Below are positions 29,001 through 38,977 of a DNA stretch of 64,000 bases, piece after piece (position 1 is the first letter of the stretch; each line of letters starts with the position of its first letter). The stretch covers positions 25,252,422 to 25,316,421 of the forward strand of contig NC_079973.1 of NCBI RefSeq assembly GCF_029852145.1. The letters are read 5' to 3'. This DNA is from Microplitis mediator. Its lineage: Eukaryota > Arthropoda > Insecta > Hymenoptera > Braconidae. Below the pieces are notes generated by a model. The model did not search any database. It saw only the letters and a list, made by a program, of their open reading frames with translations, and was not told where the DNA came from. Both the position numbers and the translations under genes were made by a program.

Positions 29001-32000
29001 TATTTTTAATAGATTTCATAGAAATCTATCTTTTGCATTTGTCCTCATGGTGAAATTTTCAAAGAATTTTGCCATAATCTATGATAATTCATCGAGTAGG
29101 TTCCAAAAATACCATTGGTTCAAAAGTTTATGTATGTATGTATATATAACGCGCCATGTTGCGACAATAGTGGCCACAATTTTTAACGGATTTTAATGAA
29201 ACTTGGTACACTTATTCTATGAACGATTAGCTTGGTTAAGTTCGAAGATGAGCAAAATCGGTCAACTAGTTTAGAAATGGTGAACATTTGAAATTAAAAA
29301 AAAAAACGAAAAATTCTACTTTTTTGGTTTTTTTCGTAAATAACTTTTTAACGGAAATATCTATCCTTATAACGTAAAAAGAACTTGATAGCCGATAGAA
29401 TAAGCTGTATTTTCCTTTTTTTATTTTTTGTTTTACGATAATTGTTCGACTTTTAATAAGGGTTCAAAGTCACAAAATTGACTTATGTGTTATGGTGATA
29501 ATGCCATTGTTTATATTTTTGAAAATTTTTGATGGGTGATTATTAAATTATATATATATATATATATATATATTTATTAAAAGTGGAACAATTATCGTAA
29601 GAAATCTACTTCCATTTCGGATGCCGAATGGCCTTTTTTTGCTTGGATTTGAAAAAAGACGTAGAATATTTTTTTACCAGACACGCGGTATCGAGATAAA
29701 TAAAAAAATTTTTTTAGGGATTAAATTCCAGAGAAAACGAGTGTCATACATTCTTGGGCGTATCTCACGCATAACTTCACGCAGGAGTATCAATTTGCGC
29801 TATTTTTGTCTCTATTTTTTGTAAAAAAAGTATCGCGTCAGGTGGTCCGGGCAAAAAACTCAGAAACTAAAAATATAAATGAAATTCAAAAAATAATTAA
29901 AGTTACAATTCATTAAAATTAAATGTCTCAATCAACATAACTTACAAATATATTAAATATAATGATACTAGAAATAAAAATTTTTAATGAACTATTACAT
30001 GAAAATTTAACTATCAATTAAAATCGCTAACGAGGCTTTAGTGTTAATTAAAAAAAACTTTATAGTTTGTTTGCTTATTTAATTTTATAAATAATCATAG
30101 CATCGATTAGAGTGTGAGAGTATAAACGAAAGAGTAACGGTTAAGTTTTTTACTGTGTAAAAATGAAACGTTAAGTATAAAATGTGTATTGAGTTGGCAG
30201 TTGATTGCATGCAACAGGTGTTTACGCGATACTTTTAAAAATAAAGTTACATAAAAAATAAGTGAGGATGGCCTTAAAGTTGGCGGGTTCGTTGTTTTTA
30301 TTACGCTGTAACTCAGCAATCTTGCGAATAATACCGAGAGTACTCTCTGTAGAAGAAGTGTATTGCCCTCTGGGCCGAAGCCTGGTATACGATTAAGGTG
30401 CGAACAGTTCGCTGTCTCGTAAGGCCGAGTAGAAACTCGATCTTAACTTTATATCTAGATGTATTTGACCCAATCTTTATTTTAAAATAAATATGTTTGA
30501 TGAAATTTGAAACTTTATTTAGGATTAGAAAGGTATCACTTTTACTTATTACAAAATAATACTGCGGTTAATTTAGAATTATAAATTAATAGTTATGTAA
30601 AAATAGTGAATTATATAGGGGTAGGGGGGGGGGGGGCAAAACGGGATACTCTTAAAATTTCGTCAAAATTTTTTTTTCTCGAAAAACTTTCGAAAATCGT
30701 CAAAAATGACATCTAGTATCATTTTACACTATTAAAAGCAAAAAAAAAACATTTTTATATTTTTTGCGAAAAGTATAATATTGGCGCCAATTTCAAATTT
30801 TGAAAAGAAATAACAAGGAAAAACTTCTTTAAAAATATGTTGAGAGTAAATTTTATTACTTACATCAATTTAGAAAGACATTATTACATCAATTTTATTC
30901 ACTTGAAAAAAAAAAAAAAAAAAAATTACTTTTTTTTGGGGTATCCCATTTTGCCCGCAGAAAATAAAAATTTTTTTTTCTGATGGCAGTCTAAAATTCG
31001 TTATATTTATTTCAAATAGAATCAAAATGAAGCCAATTTACGATATTTATGTCCCTGAAAACTAAATTTTTTGTTAAGTCCCGTTTTGCCCCCCCTTCCC
31101 CTGATAAGTAATTTTAAAAAAGTATTTTTATCCGCCAAGTAAATGAAAATAATTAAAAAATTTTATTGACTATTGTTGCAGGTGACATTGAAGACTGTTT
31201 AGTAGCCCCAGTGTCTCAAGGACAATTTACACCGTTACCAGAAGCACTTTGTTGGGCAATACTAGAGTTAACGTCCCAACGACAGGCCGCGACACTGGAC
31301 ACCCTGCGTTCGGCTTTGAGAAATGCATTTCCCACAATGCAGCGACCGAACCGCGAGCTCGTCTACGACGCTCTGGCGAAACTGATGCAGGAGCGTAAAA
31401 TTTATCATACCTCGCAGGGGTACTTCGTGGTGACACCCGAGACTAAAAGATTGAGACGGGATTCCAGCGGCTCGCGGAGAAATTCTCGCGAGGTCGGTAG
31501 CTGTCGCGGGCAGGGCATGCTCATGAGCAATGACGAAGCAATGGCGCTTGTACATGGCGAGATGCTCACCCTCAGGGACGGTAATGTGACGCATCAAGCC
31601 GTACAAACTAATTTAGCGGACGTTATTTGTGGAGGTAAACTTGTTTCTTATTTTTTTTTATTTTACTTATTATTGTAAATAATCGTATATATTTTTTCCA
31701 TCGTTTGGTTTTTTTAAATTTGCCGCTCGTTAGTAATCTAAATATCTAGTTAATAAAATTACTAAGAGCCTCGTAATGCCGTCGAGTTTATCGATAGAGG
31801 ATTTTAAAAACTTATAAATATATTTAAAACGAGAAAGCAGTAATGATATTATAGGGAAGCTCGTTTATACTGTTGTCGTCCTTGACAAGTTTATACGCGA
31901 TGTCTGGAGTTTTTTAAAAAAATAAAAATTGCTTTCATTTTATTTTTAAGAAATTATCTTTATTTATTATAATTATTATTATTATTAAATCTTATAGATA

Positions 32001-35000
32001 TATATATTTTTTTTTTCAATAATGGAATTAAATAATGATAGTAAAAATAAGGTCAATAACTTATTTAGTATCCAGCAATTTTGTCATTCTGTAAGGAGTG
32101 AAAGATGTAAAAGTTCACGTAGATCTTAAACTTGGAACGTGATCACTTCTCATACCGCATCTAACGGTCTCTTTTCCAATTGCACGTTCTTTTATTGCCT
32201 TTACTTGCAATATAAATAATAGCAATATAATAATCGCATGATAAAAAATATTGATATCTATGATCTAGACTAATGCCAATAATTTTTACCGGATAGAAAA
32301 ATATCCAAACAACGTGCTATCAAATAATTTACATGTCATTTATCTCATCAATCATTCGTAAAACGGGATACGCAATTTATTTACATCCATTTTTTTATAT
32401 AAAGAAAAATATATATCATTTTTAGTCAATTAAACCACAAGATATTTTTTGGTTAGTTCGAATAATTGCCGCCAGAGGGCTAACGTCAATTTTTTTTCTC
32501 ACAAGTAGAAACTTACAATTATTAGTATTAATGTTGATATCGATATTAAAATCAAGAATTTTTTTTAAATAAACTGGAAGTGATGGAAATTTTAAAATTA
32601 CGAATAGAAGGGTAATAATTATTTATTTTTGCTCTTGTAATTAATAATAATGATTATTATTATTGTGCCTCAGGAAATCCGAATGATAAAATTCTATTCG
32701 CACGATGTCGTTCAGTACCCGGTCGTTTGGAACGAAGGCATTCGTTGCGACTGTGGGGTTCAGCTCGTCGACTTCACAGGAGCGGAAGTTCACGATCACT
32801 GCCAAGAAGACCGGAACGAAGTGACACCTCGTCAAGCGCCGAGTATGCGAGCACTGATAGCGCGCCTCACAGTCCCACTAGTGAGTATATCATTCACCGG
32901 AATAGATTTTTCGTAATTATATGGAATGGGTTGTGGTGATGGGTGTCATTATTATCATTATCATAATTATTTATTCACAACTAACACTGTCACAAATCAT
33001 AAGTCACGCAATCTTGGACTTTGTAACAAACGCTGACAGATAAGTGAGGAGCTCGCTAATTGCTAGTCACCCTTAGCTGGCAATCCATTCCCCGAGTTCT
33101 TCGCCGAAGAATTTCGGAGTTACACTTTTAATCAATAGGTCTTTCTGGATTGTTTACAGAGAAGATAGGCTTACTATCAAGGCTCTTTCGGCGCAGTAGT
33201 CGGAGAAAGGGTGCACCGTTGATGGGCACTTTTAGTGCTCAGTATCCGCCAACAGAATGGTTCAACCCGAGGGTCGTTCATCTCCACAGCGTGGCAACGC
33301 AGACCCGAGCAGTCAGTCCATCGGTAAAATTTCTCCCAATCCCTCTGACTCATCCCTTATTCTGATAACCTTCACTTAAATATTAAATTCCAACTGGTTA
33401 CAGATGATGGAAGGGTTAGACCAGTCACAGGCCAGTTTTCAAGTATGGGACGACTCAAGTTCCGTGCGATCGGCAACGTTACCCCGACGACATCGCCGTC
33501 AGCCGAGCGGTGACTCAACCAGTCTGCTTGCCAACTCAACCCCGCGTAGCTCGCGGCGTCATCGGTCCCCATGTTCAACTCTCCCGCGTTCTAAATGCTC
33601 GAGTCTAAGTCGCTGTACGTCCCGCGCTTCTGTGCTGCCGCCCAACACCGCCATAAATTCCGATCCGTATCACCAATCCCGTCCCCAGCTACCCAACGGC
33701 AAACACTCCAGCAATTCATCGCCGAGTCGTAGCGGTGGTAGTTCTGGTTCTGTCCGCGTAACTACAATCACCTCCACAAATAATAATAACAATAGTCCAA
33801 ATAATAACAATCACACAAATAATAACAACAGTCTTCATCATCACAATAATAGCAATAGCAATAGTCCAAGCCCAGCAAAGACTGCAACACTGGGAAGGTC
33901 AAGCACTCGGCATAGCTCCAGAAGACCAAGTCACGACTCAACTGGTAGCGGCACCAAGTCTTCGAATAGTTCACCCCAACATAAGGTCAGATTAACAATT
34001 CAAATTATTACCACACACACAACACGTTAATACATTTAATACACTCGTACTTACATACTTATATATATATATATATTTACATAAATTAATGAATATTTAT
34101 AAATGAAAATATTAAAAATATTTAATTATTTAAATAGATACTGCAGAAGACATCGTCAATGCATTCATCAACTCATCTAACGGCTAAATCCGTGTCCAGT
34201 GGTAAATTATCATCAACGTCATTATCATCATCCCCACTTAAGACATCAATTACCGCGGCTGCCAAGTCATCGCCGCTAAAGGTCATACAGCAGGGATCAT
34301 TAACGCCGCTTCAGGAGGCCCAGAATTCAATCACTCTCCAAGTATCAACGAATCTGAGTCCCGTGAGTCCCCCGCAGGAGCGTGGCAGCATTTCAAGCAG
34401 CGTTACGCTCGCCTCAAATGCCTCCAGCACTACGACCATCAGCGGATCACCCGGGACTAAGATTTACGTCCATCAAAACAACTCGCCAATGCGCTCGGTG
34501 ATTACATTCGAAAATGGCACTACCAAGAGCAGCATCATTGACAACAAGGAGGAGAAAATTTGCAGCAAAGAGAAGCAGGAGCTGGTGAGCGAGAAGGTGC
34601 AGAAGGCGATGATGATGGAGAAGGAGAAACTGCTCAGCAAAGGGGAGGACGATAAGCCCATAAAGAAAGTAAATGACGACGAATGGAAGATGATGAAGAT
34701 CGAGAGACCCTCGTCGCTGTACACCAGCAGCAAAGACGGCAAGTCCGAGTCAGACAAAGAGAACAAGCCTAAAGTTGAGGAAGAGATGCCCAATAAGTTG
34801 AAGCTGACCAATCGGCTGAATAATAGTCAGGCGCATTTGATCGACGGCTCGATGAATAATATCGACAAATGCACCAACGGATTGTCTAACGACCACTCGG
34901 CTGTCGTTACCGGTTCCACGATGAAGAACACCAACGACGCGATGAACAACTCGCGGAAGTTGAGCCTCTCGCTGTCCAAGGACGCGCTGAGCTTCAGGAA

Positions 35001-35358
35001 CCTGCTGCACCCTGGATCTAAGAACAACATCGCCTCGAACCCGCCCTCGCCTACGAAATCCTTCGACGGGTTCGGGGGCTCGTATAACAACGTTTACATT
35101 GAGAACCTGGACAACGTCAAGTCCCGACGCGCGCCCCAGGGATCGGAACCGAACCTCGACAAGAGCATGAGCCGCGCGGATCTTTACTCCTACCCAAGCC
35201 TCAGTGACATGCAGGTACAATTCACGAGCTTGGCGGCCCAGAAAATCCTTAAAGGCTGTCCTATTAACAGCGTCGACACTCTCGTTGAAGTTAATATGGC
35301 GGCTGATAAACCTAATAATCGTGATGTTACCGTACATACTGATTTTGGTCTTGTTTAA
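1409..35358 (+). CDS. ko: Storkhead-box (STOX/knockout-like) protein, 3' six exons, 5' end outside window
   Basis: Coding exons read as 1409-1604, 31182-31634, 32674-32880, 33160-33323, 33404-33985 and 34138-35358 (stop included). All junctions are AG..GT and phase-matched, giving 940 visible residues. The order of parts fits storkhead-box proteins: an N-terminal conserved block (SFLEANSKCWW...), a winged-helix block (PLPEALCWAILEL ... GYFVVTPE), a basic conserved stretch KKIGLLSRLFRRSSRRK, a long Ser/Asn/His-rich low-complexity middle, and a conserved-looking tail (FTSLAAQKILKG ... NSVDTLVEVNMAA) ending DFGLV. Family knowledge: Drosophila knockout affects motor-axon targeting, and vertebrate STOX1/STOX2 are winged-helix regulators. 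A nuclear DNA-binding role is inferred. The first visible exon begins in phase 0 directly after an acceptor, so the start codon lies left of base 1. The 29.6-kb intron is the oddest structural trait. The winged-helix exon makes the family call fairly safe; orthology to ko is by single-family inference. Confidence 0.88.
2686..3045. mobile_element. MITE family A, copy 1 (360 bp)
   Basis: The left end GGGAAGTCTACG-TTTCCGTGGCGCC reappears inverted at the right end (GGCGCCACGGAAACCGTAGA). Terminal repeats are about 35-40 bp and the interior has no coding frame. A second copy of equal length and orientation lies at 59931-60290. Non-autonomous DNA transposon by structure; superfamily not assignable. 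Confidence 0.8.
8395..9225. mobile_element. MITE family B, copy interrupted by another element
   Basis: 8395-8655 and 9186-9225 together match, in inverse orientation, the intact 384-bp element at 39417-39800. Shared blocks include the half-site AAAACGTTCGTTTTACACAC, the CCAAGAATTCTTTTGTGAT block and the end GACGATTCGTTTTTTACTGTG. The left terminus is degraded. Between the halves lies a separate palindromic insertion, 8656-9182. Confidence 0.78.
8656..9182. mobile_element. Palindromic element nested in MITE family B
   Basis: The arms are near-perfect inverted repeats: GGAAAGATTGGAAC at 8656 returns as GTTCCAATCTTTCC ending at 9182, and the complementarity continues through the GACTCAGTACGATGCTGGAA type block (about 69 bp per arm). 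Inner arms continue with CAGCCTCACTGAGTAAAAAA / TTTTTTACTCAGTGAGGCTG. The centre carries repeated GAGGCTCA units. About 527 bp, no coding frame. Confidence 0.8.
11151..11190. repeat. Hexanucleotide repeat (GAGGCT)n
   Basis: Four to five imperfect to perfect copies of GAGGCT follow GAGACTGGGACT. Microsatellite within the long intron. Confidence 0.8.
13140..13385. repeat. Four-copy tandem repeat, ~53-56-bp unit
   Basis: Unit: TTTATTTATTCGAATTTCGC followed by GGGTATTTTTTTTTAAATTTAAATAATAAAAA-like sequence. The CGCGGGTA landmark recurs near 13176, 13229, 13283 and 13336. Units differ by a few bases. Intronic minisatellite. Confidence 0.78.
18127..18355. mobile_element. Short inverted-repeat element (229 bp)
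   Basis: Left end CACAGAAAAAAAAGAATTTC and right end GAAATTCTTTTTTTCTGTGC are inverted repeats. Internally, AAGAA / TTCTTG words recur in both orientations (GGCACAAGAA, TGCGCCCAGAA). MITE-like and non-coding. Confidence 0.65.
19368..19874. mobile_element. Inverted-repeat element rich in ATGGTAA/TTACCAT (507 bp)
   Basis: Termini ACACGGAGATAAAATT and AATTTCTCTCCGTGT are inverted. The interior is built of short degenerate sub-repeats (CCATGTTATGGTAA, GGGAACAAATCCTAT, GTTATGGTAATCG), giving many nested small palindromes. No open frame. MITE-like. Confidence 0.68.
20007..20081. repeat. (AT)n microsatellite, about 37 units
   Basis: Uninterrupted AT dinucleotide run of about 75 bp; any open frame across it is an artefact. 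Shorter AT runs occur near 2382, 16830, 26130 and 29552. Confidence 0.97.
27404..27605. mobile_element. MITE family C, copy 1
   Basis: The left end GATACTGAAATTAGCCGACG is inverted at the right end (GTCTGCTAACTTCAGGATC). The interior carries the family landmark TTGCACTTGTAGTCTTTTGA ... TTTCTACATATGCAT. About 200 bp, AT-rich, non-coding. Confidence 0.65.
29130..29850. repeat. Probable dispersed-repeat remnant
   Basis: Contains ACGCGCCATGTTGCGACAAT, AACTTTTTAACGG and an (AT)n run, unlike the surrounding unique intron sequence. No terminal repeats or coding frame were identified, so the repeat call rests on sequence character only. Confidence 0.3.
30617..31102. mobile_element. Inverted-repeat element with GGGGCAAAACGGGA ends (486 bp)
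   Basis: The left end AGGGGTAGGGGG...GGGGCAAAACGGGA returns inverted at the right end as TCCCGTTTTGCCCCCC-TTCCCCT. The second end is repeated internally as GTATCCCATTTTGCCCG. It lies in the long storkhead intron only 79 bp before the winged-helix exon. A related element with GGGGTAAAACGGG ends is at 52658-52991. Confidence 0.75.
31182..31634 (+). CDS. ko: Storkhead-box gene, winged-helix exon
   Basis: Acceptor TATTGTTGCAG precedes the exon and donor GTAAAC follows. It encodes 151 codons' worth of sequence. The winged-helix-like region runs about 31232-31441: helix PLPEALCWAILEL, helix TLDTLRSALRNAFP, recognition-type helix NRELVYDALAKLMQ, then the wing KIYHTSQGYFVVTPE. A Ser/Arg-rich segment (RRDSSGSRRNSRE) follows. 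The exon leaves one base (G), completed by GA at 32674. Confidence 0.88.
32674..33323 (+). CDS. ko: Storkhead-box gene, two middle exons (32674-32880 and 33160-33323)
   Basis: First exon: NPNDKILFARCRSVPGRLER then an Arg/Ser-rich run ending DSAPHSPT. Donor GTGAGT is at 32881 and the next acceptor TTTACAG ends at 33159. Second exon: KKIGLLSRLFRRSSRRKGA, then YPPTEWFNPRVVHLHSVATQT, with donor GTAAAA at 33324. The basic LLSRLFRR block is a recognisable family trait and may help nuclear localisation (inference). Confidence 0.82.
33404..33985 (+). CDS. ko: Storkhead-box gene, low-complexity exon (Ser, Asn, His tracts)
   Basis: The exon starts in phase 0 after TTACAG and ends in phase 0 before GTCAG. 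It encodes 194 residues beginning MMEGLDQSQASFQVWDD. Residues coded about 33760-33880 are Asn/His/Ser homopolymer-like, made of AAT/AAC repeats, and therefore prone to length variation. Such tracts are common in insect regulators and carry no visible catalytic motif. Confidence 0.8.
34138..35358 (+). CDS. ko: Storkhead-box gene, terminal coding exon
   Basis: The acceptor TTTAAATAG is followed by an open reading frame in the same phase to the TAA at 35356-35358. It codes for a Ser/Thr-rich stretch, a charged Lys/Glu segment (about 34545-34800, possible coiled region) and a conserved-looking C-terminal block from about 35170 (DLYSYPSLSDMQ, SLAAQKILKG, SVDTLVEVNMAA). A GTACAA follows ATGCAG at 35214 but the frame stays open and family-like, so I do not splice there. 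AATAAA-type signals occur from about 35541. Confidence 0.85.
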   Translation: MLQKTSSMHSSTHLTAKSVSSGKLSSTSLSSSPLKTSITAAAKSSPLKVIQQGSLTPLQEAQNSITLQVSTNLSPVSPPQERGSISSSVTLASNASSTTTISGSPGTKIYVHQNNSPMRSVITFENGTTKSSIIDNKEEKICSKEKQELVSEKVQKAMMMEKEKLLSKGEDDKPIKKVNDDEWKMMKIERPSSLYTSSKDGKSESDKENKPKVEEEMPNKLKLTNRLNNSQAHLIDGSMNNIDKCTNGLSNDHSAVVTGSTMKNTNDAMNNSRKLSLSLSKDALSFRNLLHPGSKNNIASNPPSPTKSFDGFGGSYNNVYIENLDNVKSRRAPQGSEPNLDKSMSRADLYSYPSLSDMQVQFTSLAAQKILKGCPINSVDTLVEVNMAADKPNNRDVTVHTDFGLV

Positions 35359-35723
35359 ATTATTTTTCATTAACTATAAATTATATATATTGATATTTTG
35401 ATTTTTAAAATATAAAAAAAAAAAAATAGTTAGAATTCTTGGTTATGTTTGAGGAGTTTGCGCCGCGAGCCATAGGCGCGTGCAGCGAACGAGTCCACAT
35501 TTTTATGAAAAATATGTGATATTTTTTGTAAAAAAATTTTTTTAATAAAATAAAAGTAATTAAATCGAACAAAATTTTTTATTTTATAAAATTTTTGAAT
35601 CCATTTCATTACTGTTCGCTTTGAGCGAATAATTATTTTAGAAATTGCCAATAAAAAATCAAAATATCAATAAGTATTAAAAAAAATGAATTAAAATTGA
35701 AACGAAAATTTAACCAAAATAAT

Positions 35724-35925
35724 GAGTGTGTGTAGCAGACATCAGACAAATTCAAAATTATTAATAAATGGAGTGAATAATTAATAAAATAAAATTTGAA
35801 AAAAATGCGCATGTAGAAATTTTTAAAATTAATAAGTGCATTTTTTCGAAATATTTTTTTTTTAATTATTTACTCCATTTATTTATAATTTCAAATTTCT
35901 CTGACGTCTGCTACATTGACACTCG
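35724..35925. mobile_element. MITE family C, copy 2
   Basis: GAGTGTGTGTAGCAGACATC at the left end matches the inverse of GACGTCTGCTACATTGACAC at the right end. The inner arms AATAAATGGAGT/ACTCCATTTATT also pair. The centre has the landmark TGCGCATGTAGAAATTTTTA ... GTGCATTTTTT. Confidence 0.75.
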
Positions 35926-36923
35926 TCCAAAATATTGTTTATTGTTTGTTTTTGTTTCTTTTGTAAGTCAGTAAGCAAAATGAGCTTAGTAGATAGTAAA
36001 AAAAAATTCGTCTCATCAGAGTAAAAAAAGTTAACGAAGGATCAAAAAAATTAGGCAGTGATTACAACGAATAATAAGTAAACTAAAACTAAAAAAAAAA
36101 AAGTATTCACTAGTTTAACTAATTAATGGCCTGTAATATATTTTATACATAGCGATCGAGTTAAATAGTGCGTCACGAAACGAAAACCGGCCCGTATTGA
36201 GTACATCAATCAAATTACTATTTGTAATGAGTAAAAATAAAAAAAAAAAATTAAATACGTAATTTGCCATGATTTCGACTTTATTTGGCTCGTAAAATAT
36301 CTGATTTATATTTAATGTATATTTAATTTGCGAAATAAAGTAAAATAAAAATAGAATTAAAAAAAAAAATGATTGTTAAATAATTTACTGTAGATAAAAA
36401 AAATACTCTGCTTAATTATTGTTGTTAATTAAGAAGCGGAGACATCTGAATCATCGAGCTTCCTCGCAGTTGATCAAGGCCTCTCGGGGCTCAATTAAAT
36501 ATAAACTTCAATTAAAACTCTTAAATAAATATTGTTAATAATTAATTAACGAATACTACTAGTGTCAGTGTCATTATCGAAATTTTATTATTATTAATTA
36601 TTGTTATTATTATATATGTGGTTTTTTTTTTTAATAAATAAATTTACAAGAAGACTGTGCGCAGCTTTGCATCGCTTTACCGTGTTAAAACGATTTGCTA
36701 AAGCAAATTTATTTATTTTATGGCATTTTAAATTTATTAATTTTACTGATGTAATTATTGAATAAATATCTGAGAGTCTCGTTAGGCCTTGAAGATAAAT
36801 AAATTAACGGTAAAGCGTGTACTGTAAGAAAAAAGCAACGAGTATCTGCCTACGATTATTAATTATTAATTTCAATTTAAAAGTCACTTCAAATTTTTTT
36901 TCTTTTGCTAAAAAAAAACAATT

Positions 36924-37120
36924 ATCCTGAAGTTAACAGACGACTAATAATTTTCTGATTTTTTTTTTAACGACTCAGTTACAAAAAAAAAAAATATAAA
37001 AATATGCACATGTAGAAAATTTAAAAAACTATATGTGCAATTTTTTTTAATATTTTTTTTTTTATTATTTATCGGTTTAAAAAAAATCCAAAAGTTATTA
37101 GACTTCGGCTAACCAGTATC
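36924..37120. mobile_element. MITE family C, copy 3
   Basis: ATCCTGAAGTTAACAGACGA at the left is inverted in AGACTTCGGCTAACCAGTAT at the right. The centre TATGCACATGTAGAAAATTT ... TATATGTGCAATTTTTT matches the landmark of the other copies. Confidence 0.65.
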
Positions 37121-37382
37121 TTTTTTATTTGAAAATTTGACCGGTGAAAATTAAAAAATGAACTTTAGCTGAAATAATTTTTAAACATTAATTAAATAAA
37201 AAAAATTAATTTTAATTAAAACGCACTATTGTAGTGCAGTCATAATTATAAACTAAAATTCCAAGTGCCAAAACAGTGTCAATTAATTCGATCGCCTTAA
37301 AAAAAATGGCCAGCGTCGAATCCTGAGGAAATTTGAAGTAAAAAAAAATTTTAATACCAACCAAAAAAACTGCGATTTCGTT

Positions 37383-37576
37383 GCTGCCCCAAGTAGCACA
37401 CTTCGGCTGCCCAATTTCAACACACACACAGTAAGGAACAAATTTTTCAAAATCGATATTTTAGTATTTTTAGTTCTAGTGGAGTCTTGTGAACATCATT
37501 GTGATCAATTTGTATTTTAAAAATTTTATTTTTGTCAGTTACTGTGTTTTGAAATTGGGCAGCCGACTTGCCTTTG
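37383..37576. repeat. Foldback with CGGCTGCCCAATTTCAA arms
   Basis: CGGCTGCCCAATTTCAACAC near 37398 is repeated inverted as TTTTGAAATTGGGCAGCCG near 37548-37566, with a CAGTAA / TTACTG inner pair. The arms are about 25 bp. Function unknown; possibly a MITE remnant. Confidence 0.6.
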
Positions 37577-38977
37577 TGACATCTATAAGATATCAGTTTT
37601 TAGGCAATTTTTTGACATATCGATAACGCACCAATATGTTGACAAAACGGTCAGGAATTTATGTCACCAAATAAACATCTACTTAAAAGACTTGACCAAG
37701 TGACGACAAAAAGTAAATTACAAATAGAAGTAAAATAAGTCATCTAAACGACTTTTTAATTGACATGACAGAAAAAAACAACTCAAATTTTCTCCGTCTC
37801 CGGAACTAACATTTCGTCCCCTTTCTGGGTGAATCTCGTAACTGCAAAATTATAATTTTTTCATAAATCGGTCAAAACATCTCTTCTGTTACACGTGCGT
37901 TACTGGAAATACTAAAATTCAAAAGTCTTTCGAACATTCTGTGATAATTATTAAAATTTGAAGCTTTTTTTACGCAGTAGCAGTACTAAAAAAAATGTTT
38001 CTCGGCTTTGCTTCGGCCAACAATTACATGTGATCTAAGACATTTCTTACTTTACTGCCCTAGGTGTGTAATATACTATTTCACTCATAATTTTAATTAT
38101 GAAAAAAAAGTAGTTACGAAGTTTACCCAGAAAGGGGGCGATTTGCATGTCTTCTTTATACCAAAAAATGTGACTGAGACAAAAAAAATTTCTTATCCTT
38201 TCAAAAAACATCTTAAAGTTGTCTCTCTGCTACTTGGGTGGAACCGTGTATTTAATTGATGTAATTTTCCTTTTTTATTGTACCGATGAGACAAAAATAA
38301 TAATTAGCCGTAATAATATTAACCGCATTATTAAATAATTACATGAGTATGTAATTAGTAGTGTAAGAAATAAATTAAAATTTAGGCGCTTTGTAAATTT
38401 ATACCTCGCATTTTATAGAATTTATATTAATATTAATAATAATAATAATAATTAGTAGTAAGACTCATTGTCTTTTGTCACTCACTAAAATGTATCGCAA
38501 AGTGACTACTTATCTGTAAAGCCACTGCGTCATTATTATTATTATACTTTCATTAATTAATTATATTTTCCACTTACGATACGAATTATTTTTAACTCTC
38601 AACTAACTTGTAGAATTTTTCTTTCCATTTAATTGTATAATCATATTTGTTGTCACATATAAATATAATTAATAATGATATACAAAATATATAGACATTA
38701 AACCCAAAATCATAAATATCCAGTTTCTGATTTATTTTTTTTTTTTTATTATCCACTTATTCAATAAAAATCGTATTCTTGTTTTATTAATCTTCGCAGG
38801 TGACACGACAATTCAAACTAAAGAAATAAAAAAATTCGTGTCATCCGGAAGAGTTGAGTCAAGAATAAATCTTACAGTTACAAACTATTGTCTAGACTTA
38901 ATTGCGTAGTATTAAGACGTAAAACTTAAAAGGCAAAGAATTAAATCATGATAAAAAAACTTATTCAAATTATATGA

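Larger units (their letters stand above)
1605..31181 (+). other. ko: 29.6-kb intron of the storkhead-box gene
   Basis: Bounded by the phase-1 donor GTAAGT at 1605 and the acceptor TTGTTGCAG at 31173-31181. I found no coding exon with family-like content inside. Open frames here are short, lack codon bias and often lie on simple repeats. The intron holds several inverted-repeat elements (listed separately), (AT)n, a four-copy tandem repeat near 13.1 kb, and GC-richer blocks near 4.4-5.6, 5.9-6.3, 10.4-10.8, 11.2-11.6, 15.0-15.3, 20.4-21.2 and 23.0-23.8 kb that could be enhancers. Confidence 0.75.
35359..38977. other. Convergent intergenic region, storkhead gene / Cht10
   Basis: Contains both genes' 3' ends. 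I see two family C inverted-repeat elements (35724-35925, 36924-37120), a foldback near 37383-37576, and long A/T runs. Open frames are short and without coding character. No gene is supported. Confidence 0.7.

Noticed and set aside
34750..35370. 206-codon minus-strand open frame over the storkhead last exon
   Set aside because: Mirror of a real coding exon on the plus strand; the plus-strand frame is spliced in phase and family-like.
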